The notes under the pieces were generated by a model, which had not been told where the DNA came from, made no database searches, and saw nothing but the letters and a program-made list of their open reading frames with translations. Shown piece after piece: positions 9,267-17,766 of a stretch of DNA of 64,000 nucleotides. How positions within the stretch are numbered: position 1 is the first letter of the stretch; each line of letters starts with the position of its first letter. The position numbers and the translations under genes were made by a program. This DNA comes from CAZEAC01 sp964510065 (GTDB lineage Bacteria > Bdellovibrionota_C > UBA2361 > CAIXSY01), in contig CAZEAC010000001.1 of NCBI GenBank assembly GCA_964510065.1, forward strand, positions 103,489 to 167,488. Reading direction: 5' to 3'.

Positions 9267-9678
9267 ATCTAAGATGCGGCAGGGGATGCTAAGTTTGCAA
9301 GATTAGGGACTTATCAAATTTTGTAATTTACTTGGGGAACTGTTCAGGCTTCCGTGCTTGTAGGGACCCAAATCAAATATAACGCGAAGGAGGAAAGGAT
9401 GCGAAGAGAGTGGCCTTCGCGTTAAAACTAATCGTGAGCCGAGCACTGTGGTTAGGCTGAGCACTTACTAAATCGGAAGAGACAAAATTAAAACAATGAT
9501 TTTCTCATTGCTTGTTGCTTCGCGAAGCGTAAATTCGCGGCAGGCATAAGAAGCCTCAATTATGAAATTAGCTATCCCAAGATTTTGGAGTGGGTCTACG
9601 CAAAGACCAAAAACGCAATAATGACTCGGGGAGAATCACATCACGAGTTCCAGCTGATTTCAGCTGCACTCCTGTTCG
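9267..9678. other. Gene-poor stretch with an SD-led eight-codon frame inside a hairpin
   Basis: No convincing gene. Within it AACGCGAAGG (9381-9390) and CCTTCGCGTT (9414-9423) form a perfect 10-bp inverted repeat. Between the arms an AGGAGGAAAGG ribosome-site-like run precedes ATG at 9399, opening MRREWPSR and a stop at 9423-9425. No plus-strand gene follows closely, so this is not an obvious leader. Confidence 0.35.
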
Positions 9679-10320
9679 TTACGCCGTCTGGTGTCGGCGA
9701 CTCAGCTCGCTGAGCTGATTATCAACAGCGATGACCCACTTCTTGTCAGCCCAGCGGATGAGCCCCCAAGTGAGGAATATTCCCGCCCCGAGTGCAATCG
9801 CGACGAGCAGCAAGACCACCAGCCCTTTGGCGCTGTCGCCATCAAGGTCGTCAAAGAGGTCTTTGACGCTCTTCGTTGACTGAGAGATCCCTTTGACTGC
9901 CTGCCAGGTATTATGTACCTGGGCGTAGGTGTTGTACCCCGCGGTAAGGCCATTTGTGATGGTCCTTCGCCGGGCAAACTCCATCCAGCTCCAGATCGTA
10001 ATCCCGATTCCCGATCCGAGAATCGGCGGGATCAAAATGAGATAGCCTAATCCCAGCATCCCCCGAATCTGCTTATCGGTAAGCCAATCAAAGTGATTGG
10101 CCCCGTAAGCCATAGCAATCAGGAAACACCACGAGAACCCGCATGCGGCCATGATGGCGCCGCACCAACAGACTAGGCGGATGAAGCCGCCTTGCTTCTT
10201 ACACTCGGACCACGGAGCTCCGACCGAGATGCTGTTGAAGACGCTGATTCCAAGGTTCAAGAGCCACAGTAGTAATATTGTCATGATGTATTTTGGTTTG
10301 ATTTGATTCCCCCTACGCAT
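9679..10320 (-). CDS. Hypothetical inner membrane protein
   Basis: About 213 residues with four likely membrane segments: IMTILLLWLLNLGISV, the run around CWCGAIMAACGFSWCFLIAM, LGLGYLILIPPILGSGIGI, and LVVLLLVAIALGAGIFLTW near the C-terminus. The soluble part between segments 3 and 4 is polar, with a GISQSTKSVKDLFDDLDGD helix. I do not recognise the family. The longer frame opens at a GTG (10341); I chose the ATG at 10320, and another ATG exists at 10284, none with a strong ribosome site. It lies 350 bp downstream of the FHA protein gene on the same strand and may be functionally tied to it, but nothing proves this. Confidence 0.55.
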   Translation of the reverse strand: MRRGNQIKPKYIMTILLLWLLNLGISVFNSISVGAPWSECKKQGGFIRLVCWCGAIMAACGFSWCFLIAMAYGANHFDWLTDKQIRGMLGLGYLILIPPILGSGIGITIWSWMEFARRRTITNGLTAGYNTYAQVHNTWQAVKGISQSTKSVKDLFDDLDGDSAKGLVVLLLVAIALGAGIFLTWGLIRWADKKWVIAVDNQLSELSRRHQTA

Positions 10321-10341
10321 TAGAAATGGAGAAAACCTCAC

Positions 10342-10671
10342 ATAAGGTTGTCCCGCGTAGTACCCATATGGATGTGGACCGATCGGTCCTTTAATGAACA
10401 GGTGACAACGTTGTTATGCATTTAGCGGGTTAAATCGTCTCGTCAGGCCAGCGAGCTCTAATATTATAGGAAATTCAGATAATTACATTGGCTATTCGTA
10501 ACTCGCTGAAAGGTTTGGCAAGTGCACGAACTTTGGCAGTTGCTCCACTTTCGTCAGTTGGGCACTAGTCGCCAAGTCACATGGCAAAGCTAAGGGCGAA
10601 GGTTAAGTCGAAGTTCAACAAAAGCGGAGCGAGCATATTTTTTACTCCGGCATTTCTAAGTAACTACAATT
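10342..10671. other. Intergenic stretch without a recognisable gene
   Basis: About 330 bp between the membrane protein start and the FHA gene stop. A plus-strand frame from 10581 (81 codons) runs into the 3' end of the FHA gene; its basic, low-quality sequence and antisense overlap argue against it being real. I see no RNA fold or repeat here. Confidence 0.4.
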
Positions 10672-12255
10672 TTACCCTTCAATTAAGAAGTATGCAGGCA
10701 CCTGCTGAATCACCTGTACGGGCCGTGAATTTTGAACAGTCGTGGTCACGACGCCTATCACCTGCTTTTTATCGTCAAGTACCGGCGAGCCATCATGAAG
10801 TGGAGGCTCGTGTGAACCGATGCTAAAGTTTCGTGTGGTAAAGCCCGCGATCTGCGAAGGAATGCCAGTATCGAAGTTGCCTTCAAGAGTGAGCTCACGC
10901 CAGCGCACCTTTTCTTGAAACGCGCGGTCGGCTTCGAGGGCACCAAGCTTTGTGCCCTGCGTCAATGCTTTAAGCGAAGCGCCGACTTTAAATCCGGGAC
11001 TTGGGAATGGCGTCGCCAGTTTTAAAAGATAAAGTTCACCACCAAGCTCAGATGAACGCTCAACTGATACCTGGCCCTTCATGGAGAGGTTCTCTACGAA
11101 GATCTGTTCACGAAGAATCTGCAACTCAGAAGGGTCTAGTAATTCATAACTTCCCTGCGCGTCGACGCTATTGCCAATTACAAAGGAAGCGGTTGAGGGC
11201 GCCCATCCCGTAACTGCTTTCGCAACCTTGAGCACCTGATCTTGAGTCAGGGTTGTCGCCTGGCAGTTTCCGCCCGGCATGCAGTCGTGCACGTAAGAAT
11301 TCACGATCGACCCGGCCCTATAGGGATTTGACGCAAGCCAAATTCGAGGAGTTGTCTTGGTGGTAACGGCGGCACCACGTTTTCCAATAGGAAAGGCGTA
11401 GGTAAGCATCGATCCCTGGACTGGCACACAAGGCCGGTTGTCGGCAGCAATCTGTAGTAGCGGCTGAAACTGCGAATCGCCTAATTGCACCAAGCTTGGC
11501 GCGGCGTCTGGAATCGAGGGGTCCAAATGAAAGCAAACCGGCTGCTTCTCCTTTCCGTACACCATCTTCCAATGAGTCTGCACTTCGAGAAAAAGTTCGG
11601 CAGGCGTGATTTCCCAGGAGCATTCACCAAGGGCGAGCGAGCCAATCCAGGTCGAAGGTACTTCAGGAAGTTTCGAGTCACTGCCTGTCTTTTTTGCGCT
11701 TGGAGAATATTTGTAGTCGATCTTTTTTGTCGAGCGGTATAGTGCGGTGCCTACAATAATTAGAATTATTAATATAACTGCCGCAATTCCGGCCGTGGCG
11801 TCACTAAATCGACTTTCGCCGATATGAAAGATCCTAGGGAGCAATGATAGTATATGTTGAAAGAAGCTTTCTCGTGGAACCTTCCTTTCAATTTTCTCAG
11901 TCTTCTCCTCTTCACCTGGTCGAGGCATAAGATCAAAACGGAGAAGAGGGCCTTGATCCGTAAGGCTAATCACATCGCCGGGTTTGAGAATATAGGGCAA
12001 CGGCATTGCTTTCTCGTTGACAAGAATCGATGCCGCACCGGTGAGACTTTCAATGTTGATTTGTAGCTCAGGTTTATCTTTAATCGTGATTTTGGCGTGA
12101 TTGGCCTGGATACCTGGATCTTTTTTCTCGTCGAGTTTAATCGCACTTCCGCGAGCCGTACCAATAAGCAGATCGATTCCTGCCTCGCAGCCGAAGATCT
12201 CGCCAGTGGCGCGCTTTGAACCGCTAAGGTAGTCGATAACGATTTTTCGCTGCAT
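10672..12255 (-). CDS. FHA domain membrane protein with degenerate trypsin-like C-terminal domain
   Basis: 527 residues. Residues 1-115 look like an FHA phosphothreonine-binding domain (LLIGTARGSAIKL, ANHAKI, ILVNEKAM, LKPGDVISL), in the cytoplasm. A linker rich in Glu/Lys is followed by one TM (AGIAAVILIILIIVGTALY, about 155-175), and then a roughly 350-residue extracytoplasmic part. Near its end HDGSPVLDDKKQVIGVVT matches the GDSGGPV...VGI block of trypsin-like proteases, but the nucleophile-bearing GDSGGP is altered, so it is probably a non-catalytic fold used for binding. An intracellular phospho-peptide reader joined to an external protease-like sensor implies signal transfer across the membrane. 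The start is ATG. No kinase or phosphatase neighbour is seen. Confidence 0.65.
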   Translation of the reverse strand: MQRKIVIDYLSGSKRATGEIFGCEAGIDLLIGTARGSAIKLDEKKDPGIQANHAKITIKDKPELQINIESLTGAASILVNEKAMPLPYILKPGDVISLTDQGPLLRFDLMPRPGEEEKTEKIERKVPRESFFQHILSLLPRIFHIGESRFSDATAGIAAVILIILIIVGTALYRSTKKIDYKYSPSAKKTGSDSKLPEVPSTWIGSLALGECSWEITPAELFLEVQTHWKMVYGKEKQPVCFHLDPSIPDAAPSLVQLGDSQFQPLLQIAADNRPCVPVQGSMLTYAFPIGKRGAAVTTKTTPRIWLASNPYRAGSIVNSYVHDCMPGGNCQATTLTQDQVLKVAKAVTGWAPSTASFVIGNSVDAQGSYELLDPSELQILREQIFVENLSMKGQVSVERSSELGGELYLLKLATPFPSPGFKVGASLKALTQGTKLGALEADRAFQEKVRWRELTLEGNFDTGIPSQIAGFTTRNFSIGSHEPPLHDGSPVLDDKKQVIGVVTTTVQNSRPVQVIQQVPAYFLIEG

Positions 12256-12350
12256 GTAGTGCCGGTGCTCCCCTATGAAATTTCGACGTAGTGCTTAAAT
12301 TTCTTAAGTCGATTATTCCTGTGGTATTGGGCGGTGTATGTAGAACGTGT

Positions 12351-14801
12351 TTATGCCAGCCGAATAATATCTGCAAAAACCCCCGCCGCAGTCACTGAAG
12401 CTCCAGCCCCGGGGCCCTTGACCACAAGTGGCCGCTCTGAGTAGCGCTGCGTGGAGAAGGCTATAATATTATCGCTTCCGGAGAGACCAAAAAAAGGATG
12501 TGAGGCATCAATTTCACAAAGCGTAAGGCTTGCTTGGTTCCCTTCCAGGAGTGCCATGTAACAAAGCCTACAGCCCTTCTTTAGCGCCTCAGTTCGTCTT
12601 TTTTCAAGAATGGGATCTACTTCAGGAAGCGCTTTCAGGAATTCATCGACATCTTTTGCCTGAAAAAGCTGATCGGGAAGAAAACGTTCAATACGTATGT
12701 CGGCAAGCTCGAGCGTTGCTCCCGATTCACGAGCCAGGATAAGGAGCTTTCGAGCTGCGTCCACACCATTTAGGTCATCCCGTGGATCTGGCTCGGTATA
12801 GCCTCTCGCTTTGGCATCCTTTATTATTTCGCTAAAGCGTAGCGGTGTGTTCCCCGGGGCACAGAACGTGTTGAAGAGGTAGCTTAAAGTTCCTGAAAGG
12901 ACCGCCTCAATCTTGTGCACGACATCGCCGCTACGAATGAGGTCGCCCAACGTGCTAATTACCGGAAGGCCAGCGCCAACGCAGGTCTCAAAGAGAAAAG
13001 TCGTATTCCTCTTTCGGCTTGCGGCCTTGAGCTTCTGGTAGTCGGCACTGCTCGCGCTCAATGCTTTCTTGTTAGGGGTAACGACCGGAATACTTGAACG
13101 GAGGAAAGTGATGTACTGACTTGCAACTGTTTCGCTCGCGGTGCAATCGACAAATACAGAGTTGGGAAGATTCATCGAGATAATAGTTTCGGCGAAATTC
13201 GTGCTTTTGCCATGCGTCTCAGCACCTTTTGCCAATGGATCCTGCAAAGAGAGCCCTTTGCGCGATATCGCAAACTCAGAGCTATTTGCCACTCCAACCA
13301 GCTTGATTTCGAGAAGATAACGTTCACGGAGGGTTTGCGCATGACTTTTTATCTGTTCAAGCAAGGTCTTGGCGATAAGCCCCGTGCCCGCCAGAAACAG
13401 GTTTAGTGAGCGTTGCTCCGAGAGGAAAAAAGCTTCGTGCGCAGCAATTAAAGCTTTCACCTCATCACGCCGGCTCGTTACGAAAGAGATATTGAGCTCT
13501 GATGAGCCCTGCGCGATTGCAACAACATTAACGCCATTTTTACCCAGAATCCCAAAGAGCCGCCCCGAAGTGCCGGGCGAATGCCGCATATTTTCCCCGA
13601 CTATCGAAATAATCGAAAGCTCTTCCTCGACAACGGGCCGTTCGACGAGACCAGCGTCAATTTCAAGTGCAAACTCCTCGCTGATGAGCTGCATTGCTCG
13701 CGCGGAATCTCCGGGACTTACCGCGGCACAAATGCTGTGCTCGGAAGAGGCCTGTGTAATGAGAATTACATTAACTTTTCCACGTGCAAGCGCGCCAAAA
13801 AGTCTGCTGGCGATGCCGGCAATGCCCATCAGTCCACTTCCCTGCACCCGAAGAAGCCCAATCTCATCTATCGAGGTTACTCCGGTCACCGCCGCGTCAC
13901 TTGGCGCGCGGCTATGGGTAATTACCGTGCCTGGAAACTCAGGATTAAAAGTGTTGAGGATTCGGATCGGGATCTTTTTCTCCATCGCCGGCTGAAGTGT
14001 CGGCGTATATATTACTTTCGCGCCGAAGTGACAGAGTTCAAGAGCTTCCTGATATGTGACTTGCGGAATTGAAAAGGCCTTTGGCACCTTTCTTGGATCG
14101 GCGGTCATCATTCCGTCAACGTCAGTCCAAATTTCAACCTCTTCGCAATCGAGCGCCGCGCCGACAATCGCCGCTGTGTAATCGGAACCGCCACGGCCCA
14201 AGGTGGTGGTGTCGCCCTTTGCGGTTGATCCGATGAAACCCGTGATAACTTGCAAGTTACGATGTGTTTCAAAGTGGGATCGAATTAGCCGAGCTGTTTC
14301 GGGCATATCGACTCGCGCATTGCCAAATCCGTCGTCGGTGCGGATGATCGAGCGCGCGTCAAGGAAATCCGCGGCTATGCCGCGCGATGAGAGCGCTTGT
14401 GCGATGGTATATGATGAAAGTCTTTCGCCGAAGCTCAGAATAGCGTCGCGGGCGCGAAGCGAAAGCTCCTTTAATAAGGTGACTCCGCGCAGGCTATCGT
14501 CAAGTTCATTGAGCCAGAGCGTCAATTGCACGGTCACGCGGCTCTGTTCATGCGAAGGTAGAAGCGCACGAAGGCACTCGGCGTGGCGCTGAGAAAGTTT
14601 TTTAAACCGATCGGTATAGCTTGAGTCACTGTCTCGCGCTAATTCGCTAATCGAGATCAGCTCATTAGTAACTCCTTCATAGGCGGAAAATACCAGTGCA
14701 ATCTTCTCTCCTGCTTGAATTCTAGGCGTGACAAGGGAGAGTACTTTTAGAATTCTTTCGGGCTGACCTACAGAGGAGCCGCCGAACTTCAATACTTTCA
14801 T
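12351..14801 (-). CDS. thrA: Bifunctional aspartokinase / homoserine dehydrogenase, ThrA
   Basis: 816 residues, the usual ThrA length. The N-terminal kinase (about 1-290) opens with KVLKFGGSSVG and has TTLGRGGSDYTAA. Two ACT-type regulatory segments follow (about 310-450; LLRVQGSGLMGIAGI and ISIVGENMRHSPGTSGRLF). The C-terminal dehydrogenase (about 460-816) has a Rossmann start LFLAGTGLIAKTLLEQI, VTPNKKALS, GAGLPVISTLGDLIRSGD and the LSGTLSYLFNTF block. It phosphorylates aspartate and reduces aspartate semialdehyde to homoserine, the common path to threonine and methionine. ACT domains indicate amino-acid feedback. It sits alone here, apart from thrC at 54-56 kb. No leader peptide with Thr/Ile codons was found in the 200 bp upstream. 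Confidence 0.95.
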   Translation of the reverse strand: MKVLKFGGSSVGQPERILKVLSLVTPRIQAGEKIALVFSAYEGVTNELISISELARDSDSSYTDRFKKLSQRHAECLRALLPSHEQSRVTVQLTLWLNELDDSLRGVTLLKELSLRARDAILSFGERLSSYTIAQALSSRGIAADFLDARSIIRTDDGFGNARVDMPETARLIRSHFETHRNLQVITGFIGSTAKGDTTTLGRGGSDYTAAIVGAALDCEEVEIWTDVDGMMTADPRKVPKAFSIPQVTYQEALELCHFGAKVIYTPTLQPAMEKKIPIRILNTFNPEFPGTVITHSRAPSDAAVTGVTSIDEIGLLRVQGSGLMGIAGIASRLFGALARGKVNVILITQASSEHSICAAVSPGDSARAMQLISEEFALEIDAGLVERPVVEEELSIISIVGENMRHSPGTSGRLFGILGKNGVNVVAIAQGSSELNISFVTSRRDEVKALIAAHEAFFLSEQRSLNLFLAGTGLIAKTLLEQIKSHAQTLRERYLLEIKLVGVANSSEFAISRKGLSLQDPLAKGAETHGKSTNFAETIISMNLPNSVFVDCTASETVASQYITFLRSSIPVVTPNKKALSASSADYQKLKAASRKRNTTFLFETCVGAGLPVISTLGDLIRSGDVVHKIEAVLSGTLSYLFNTFCAPGNTPLRFSEIIKDAKARGYTEPDPRDDLNGVDAARKLLILARESGATLELADIRIERFLPDQLFQAKDVDEFLKALPEVDPILEKRRTEALKKGCRLCYMALLEGNQASLTLCEIDASHPFFGLSGSDNIIAFSTQRYSERPLVVKGPGAGASVTAAGVFADIIRLA

Positions 14802-14999
14802 GGGAAGGGACTTTAACGTAAAAGCAGAGAGGGTGGAAGCATATCGTTTCCGGTAGGCAAAGTTTGTTTTTTATATCTCGCTCCGCTCAATTTTGCTGAG
14901 TTTGTGCTGAATTCCAATATCGAATTCCAGGGTCCCAATGTGCGCCAAGCTCACGGACCTGGTTACGCTGGTGATATGGTAGGTCAAGGAGAAGCTTTC

Positions 15000-15281
15000 T
15001 CATATTACATGGCGCTTGCTGACTTTAGAGAAGAGAAGAATGAGCCAGTTTGTGAGATACTTAAAGTACCTATGGACCGCCGAGCTCTTTCCAGCAGCTG
15101 TTATTAACTCGGCGGCGACCGTGAGGGGCGCGGCAGCGGAGAGCTCCTGAGTAGTTAGCACGGACATGGCCTGATTCTTAAGTTGCGGGATCCTTTCGGG
15201 CAGATTCGTTTCCAATTGCAAGTCTGAGACTGCGTCAGGAGCTGGTGGCGGGACGATAGTTGTTAAGTTCTTTACTGTCAC
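15000..15281 (-). CDS. Hypothetical 93-residue frame coupled to truncated integrase
   Basis: Its ATG overlaps the stop of the integrase gene by four bases (ATGA), which would allow translational coupling. The protein is Pro/Ala/Thr-rich at first (VPPPAPDAVSDL), with an aliphatic stretch YLTNWLILLFSKV near the end. No integrase box II residues are readable in it, so it is not a simple frameshifted remainder of the integrase. It may be a chance frame created where the integrase tail was lost. Low confidence. Confidence 0.25.
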   Translation of the reverse strand: MTVKNLTTIVPPPAPDAVSDLQLETNLPERIPQLKNQAMSVLTTQELSAAAPLTVAAELITAAGKSSAVHRYFKYLTNWLILLFSKVSKRHVI

Positions 15282-16108
15282 TTGGCAGGACTTCTCGATT
15301 TTACAGCGTCTCGCAGTGCGTCTTCCATTATTGAGTCATAGAGATGGTGCCTCTTAACTTCACTCGAGCGCGGGTCGACTGATCGTTTGTACGAAGGAAA
15401 AACATACTGCCAGAGAGGTGAAACGCCTGCTGCTGGGTACTTTTTCAGGAGTGCGTATGGGAGCGAGGCTTTTCCGTACCCAGCTTTAAGATCCGCCAGA
15501 TGTATTCGCTTACTTCGTTCAATCTGATGGTGGAGTGGAATCTTAAGAAGTTTTGGAAGTGGCACTGTTCTATCCTTACTTCCTTTGGAATCGCGAACTA
15601 TCACAATATTCTGTCCGAAGTTTATATCCTTGATGCGGAGATTGAGGGCTTCGGCAAGTCGAAGTCCACAACCATAGAGAAGATGTGCGATGAGCTTCTG
15701 TTGCGTGCCCCTCTTAAACATTGAGAGAATTAGTGCTGTCTCCTCTCGGGTGAGAACATCCGGAACACGTAATTTTCGTTTAGCCCATTGGATGTTTTTA
15801 AATCCTCCCAGATCGATTTCGAGAACATGCCGAAACAGAAAGACAATGGCATTGAGTGCCTGACTTTGAGTCGAAGGGGCAACTTCCGCGTTTATTGCAA
15901 GGTAACTTAAGAATGCTTCGATTTCCTCTTCGCCCATATTACGTGGCGAGCGCGTCTTATGAAACCGGATAAAGTACCTAATCCAAAATAGGTAGCTTTG
16001 CTCCGTGCTTCTCGCCAAATGGCGAAGCCGAGCGGCCTGTCGGACGGCCTCTCGCAGTGTCTTGGGCTGGTTATTATTGCGAGCGAGCTCACTTTCTTTG
16101 TCATTCAT
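15278..16108 (-). pseudogene. intI: Integron integrase (IntI-type tyrosine recombinase), C-terminally truncated
   Basis: 276 residues. The N-terminal SAM-like core-binding domain (RHLARSTEQSYLFWIRYFIRFH) and box I with the first catalytic Arg (LLYGCGLRLAEALNLRIKD) are intact, followed by KDRTVPLP. The IntI-specific extra segment is present as WQYVFPS...DPRSSEVKRHHLYDS, which separates integron integrases from XerC/XerD. The frame stops about 20 residues later, whereas complete IntI proteins run some 50-60 residues further through H-x-x-R, H/W and the catalytic Tyr. None of these appears in any minus-strand frame down to 15000. The protein should therefore be inactive. An ATG start is preceded by GGTAG. 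Confidence 0.85.
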
Positions 16109-16122
16109 TTGCTACCATATTC

Positions 16123-16154
16123 GAAGGAAAGCCAAGAAAGTTTCCTTCTTTTTT
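16123..16154. other. Hairpin followed by a T-run upstream of intI
   Basis: GAAGGAAA (16123-16130) and TTTCCTTC (16141-16148) form an 8-bp stem followed by six T on the plus strand. It resembles a weak intrinsic terminator for plus-strand transcription entering from the integrase side, or a structure in the integrase 5' leader. Confidence 0.4.
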
Positions 16155-16170
16155 GAGATCAGCTGAGTAG

Positions 16171-16230
16171 GATCACCGGGCAGTCCGCGACTGCCATATG
16201 GATTCCGGAATACATAATAGGGTCACCGGT
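16171..16230. repeat. Imperfect direct repeats in the putative attI region
   Basis: GGATCACCGGG begins at 16170 and GGGTCACCGGT at 16220, two near-identical 10-mers 50 bp apart, between the intI start and the first plus-strand gene. attI sites of integrons carry integrase-binding direct repeats in this position. A clear GTTRRRY recombination core was not found; the nearest is GTTACAT at 16340. Confidence 0.3.
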
Positions 16231-16267
16231 GTCGATGCTACCGAAAGGACTAATAATTTCGCCCTAT

Positions 16268-16296
16268 TTGGATTAGCTGGGTGGATGCGGTATAAT
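16268..16296 (+). promoter_or_regulatory. Sigma-70-like promoter for the P-loop gene
   Basis: A perfect TATAAT at 16291-16296 lies 17 bp after TTGGAT at 16268-16273. The -35 box matches only in its TTG. The next gene starts 50 bp downstream. In an integron this position is where the cassette promoter would be. Confidence 0.5.
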
Positions 16297-16345
16297 TGAG
16301 CGAGCTTATTATGATCTTCTTATAGGTCTCTCAAAATTTTGTTAC

Positions 16346-17020
16346 ATGCTCTCACCAGATCAGTGGCGTCGAGTTTATTGGTTGTCCGGTTCCACATGCG
16401 GTGGAAAAACTACTGTCTCTTCAACAATCTCAGCGAAGCTCAATTGGAACGTTTATCATCTCGATGACCAAGAGCATCGGCACCGTAGCGGTGCCGATGC
16501 AAAGCGCCATCCAAAATGGGCCGCATACTCGCGGCTAACTGGCGATCCGCTGTGGCTTCAGCCAGTCGATCAGCATGTCCGAGATGAGGAGCTGGCCCTA
16601 GACGAGCAGTTTGAATTGATTCTGGAAGACTTGGCTCGAATATTATCAGAAGATGCTCGACCGCTTCTTTATGACGGATACGTTACCCCTACTAAACTGG
16701 TGCCCTTTCTCCCATCGAGTCACCATTGCTTCTACCTTATCGCGACCGAATCTTTTCAACGGCATCAATACTCCTTGAGGTCATCCATCAAGCCCGTGCT
16801 TGCTAAAACGTCTGACCCCGATAAAGCTTGGGCCAACTGGATGGAGCGGGATGTGAGAGCTGCTCAGCGATTGAGGATTCAGGTTCAGCAAGAAAAGCTT
16901 CCTTGGCTTTCGGTTGACGGAACCATATCTTTGGAAGAAACGATTAATCGAGTCATCGGAAATTTTGAAAGTACATCGACCTATAACCAAAGTCAGCATC
17001 ACATTTGCTCGCGTGAATAG
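16346..17020 (+). CDS. P-loop NTPase / small-molecule kinase-like protein
   Basis: 224 residues. The Walker A motif GSTCGGKTT is near the N-terminus (about 16-24), inside the RVYWLSGSTCGGKTTVSSTI beta-strand/loop/helix unit, and a Walker B-like strand LLYDGY follows near 110. The size and layout match small kinases that phosphorylate a metabolite or antibiotic; the substrate cannot be told. It is the first gene on the plus strand after the defective integrase, with a good promoter upstream, and might once have been cassette cargo. No clear ribosome site precedes the ATG. An intrinsic terminator follows at 17053-17093. Confidence 0.6.
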   Translation: MLSPDQWRRVYWLSGSTCGGKTTVSSTISAKLNWNVYHLDDQEHRHRSGADAKRHPKWAAYSRLTGDPLWLQPVDQHVRDEELALDEQFELILEDLARILSEDARPLLYDGYVTPTKLVPFLPSSHHCFYLIATESFQRHQYSLRSSIKPVLAKTSDPDKAWANWMERDVRAAQRLRIQVQQEKLPWLSVDGTISLEETINRVIGNFESTSTYNQSQHHICSRE

Positions 17021-17052
17021 CGTGCCAATTTGTGGTAACCTCAAGCTCGCAA

Positions 17053-17093
17053 AGTGATGTGATTAACGTTATATTGTTAATGTCACTTTTTTT
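17053..17093 (+). terminator. Intrinsic terminator after the P-loop gene
   Basis: AGTGA...ATTAAC (17053-17067) pairs with GTTAATGTCACT (17076-17087) across a small bulge, and seven T follow. The stem is A/T-rich, but the layout is standard. Confidence 0.6.
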
Positions 17094-17144
17094 CATATAC
17101 CTCCATAACAGAAGGTAAATAAAGCTGAACAAAGTGGCGCTAGG

Positions 17145-17618
17145 ATGAATTTAAGTGAGACGACATCTGAAGAATTGCTTAGCAAGCATTTCGCAAAAGT
17201 TGGACCCCACCAAGTTGAAGTAAAGTTTGATAGGCCGATTCTTGCAAGTGAAATTATTGCGAATTTAGGTACTATTTCGGAAAATCGCTTGCAATGCTTC
17301 CATGGTAAGAGTGGCTTTTCGCCCTCATTGATAGGGATGCATACATCCTCGCCTGGAGAAGATGTAGCTTTCATCCCTTCGCTAGAAAATCCTCTGATTC
17401 ATGCTGGTCAGGAATATGCATCAATTACGATACTTGGCGTTGAACGTGCAGACATAGAGTTCCAACATTTAATGGGTGGTGATCCTTTAGCTCGAATGAA
17501 GGAATTTGTAATTCGACTCGGCCAATCGGTGCAAACAAAATTGGGAGGTACCTTACATCCTTCTGAAATTGAAATGCCCAAAAGGTCATCCAGAGATTCG
17601 GAATTTGAGCTTTTATAG
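17145..17618 (+). CDS. Hypothetical protein
   Basis: 157 residues, soluble, no signal peptide or TM. The sequence has a mixed alpha/beta look with segments VEVKFDRPILASEIIANLG and YASITILGVERADIEF; I do not recognise a family. The coding frame is free of stops over its length and follows a terminator, so it has its own transcription unit. It is one of a set of unrelated small plus-strand genes in the accessory segment after the broken integrase. Confidence 0.5.
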   Translation: MNLSETTSEELLSKHFAKVGPHQVEVKFDRPILASEIIANLGTISENRLQCFHGKSGFSPSLIGMHTSSPGEDVAFIPSLENPLIHAGQEYASITILGVERADIEFQHLMGGDPLARMKEFVIRLGQSVQTKLGGTLHPSEIEMPKRSSRDSEFELL

Positions 17619-17641
17619 AATGTTGAATAATCTCTTTTAGG

Positions 17642-17735
17642 CGAGATAACAAAAACAGAGGACAGGACGCGCTGACTGTCCCTGTGGTTCTGAAAAACTT
17701 TATTAGTAAGCGGAGGTCGGTGCCGCGCCTGCCTC
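17642..17735. other. Paired inverted repeats between two accessory genes
   Basis: Two imperfect hairpins lie in tandem: ACAGAGGACAG pairing with CTGTCCCTGT (about 17655-17687), and GGAGGTCGG pairing with CCTGCCTC (about 17713-17738). The pair resembles a folded recombination site in outline, but the conserved attC core boxes are absent. Confidence 0.3.
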
Positions 17736-17766
17736 TGTAACATACTTTTGTAGAACTTGAGGCCCA

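Noticed and set aside
14802..15000. Threonine attenuator before thrA
   Set aside because: No leader peptide rich in Thr/Ile codons and no terminator-antiterminator pair was found.
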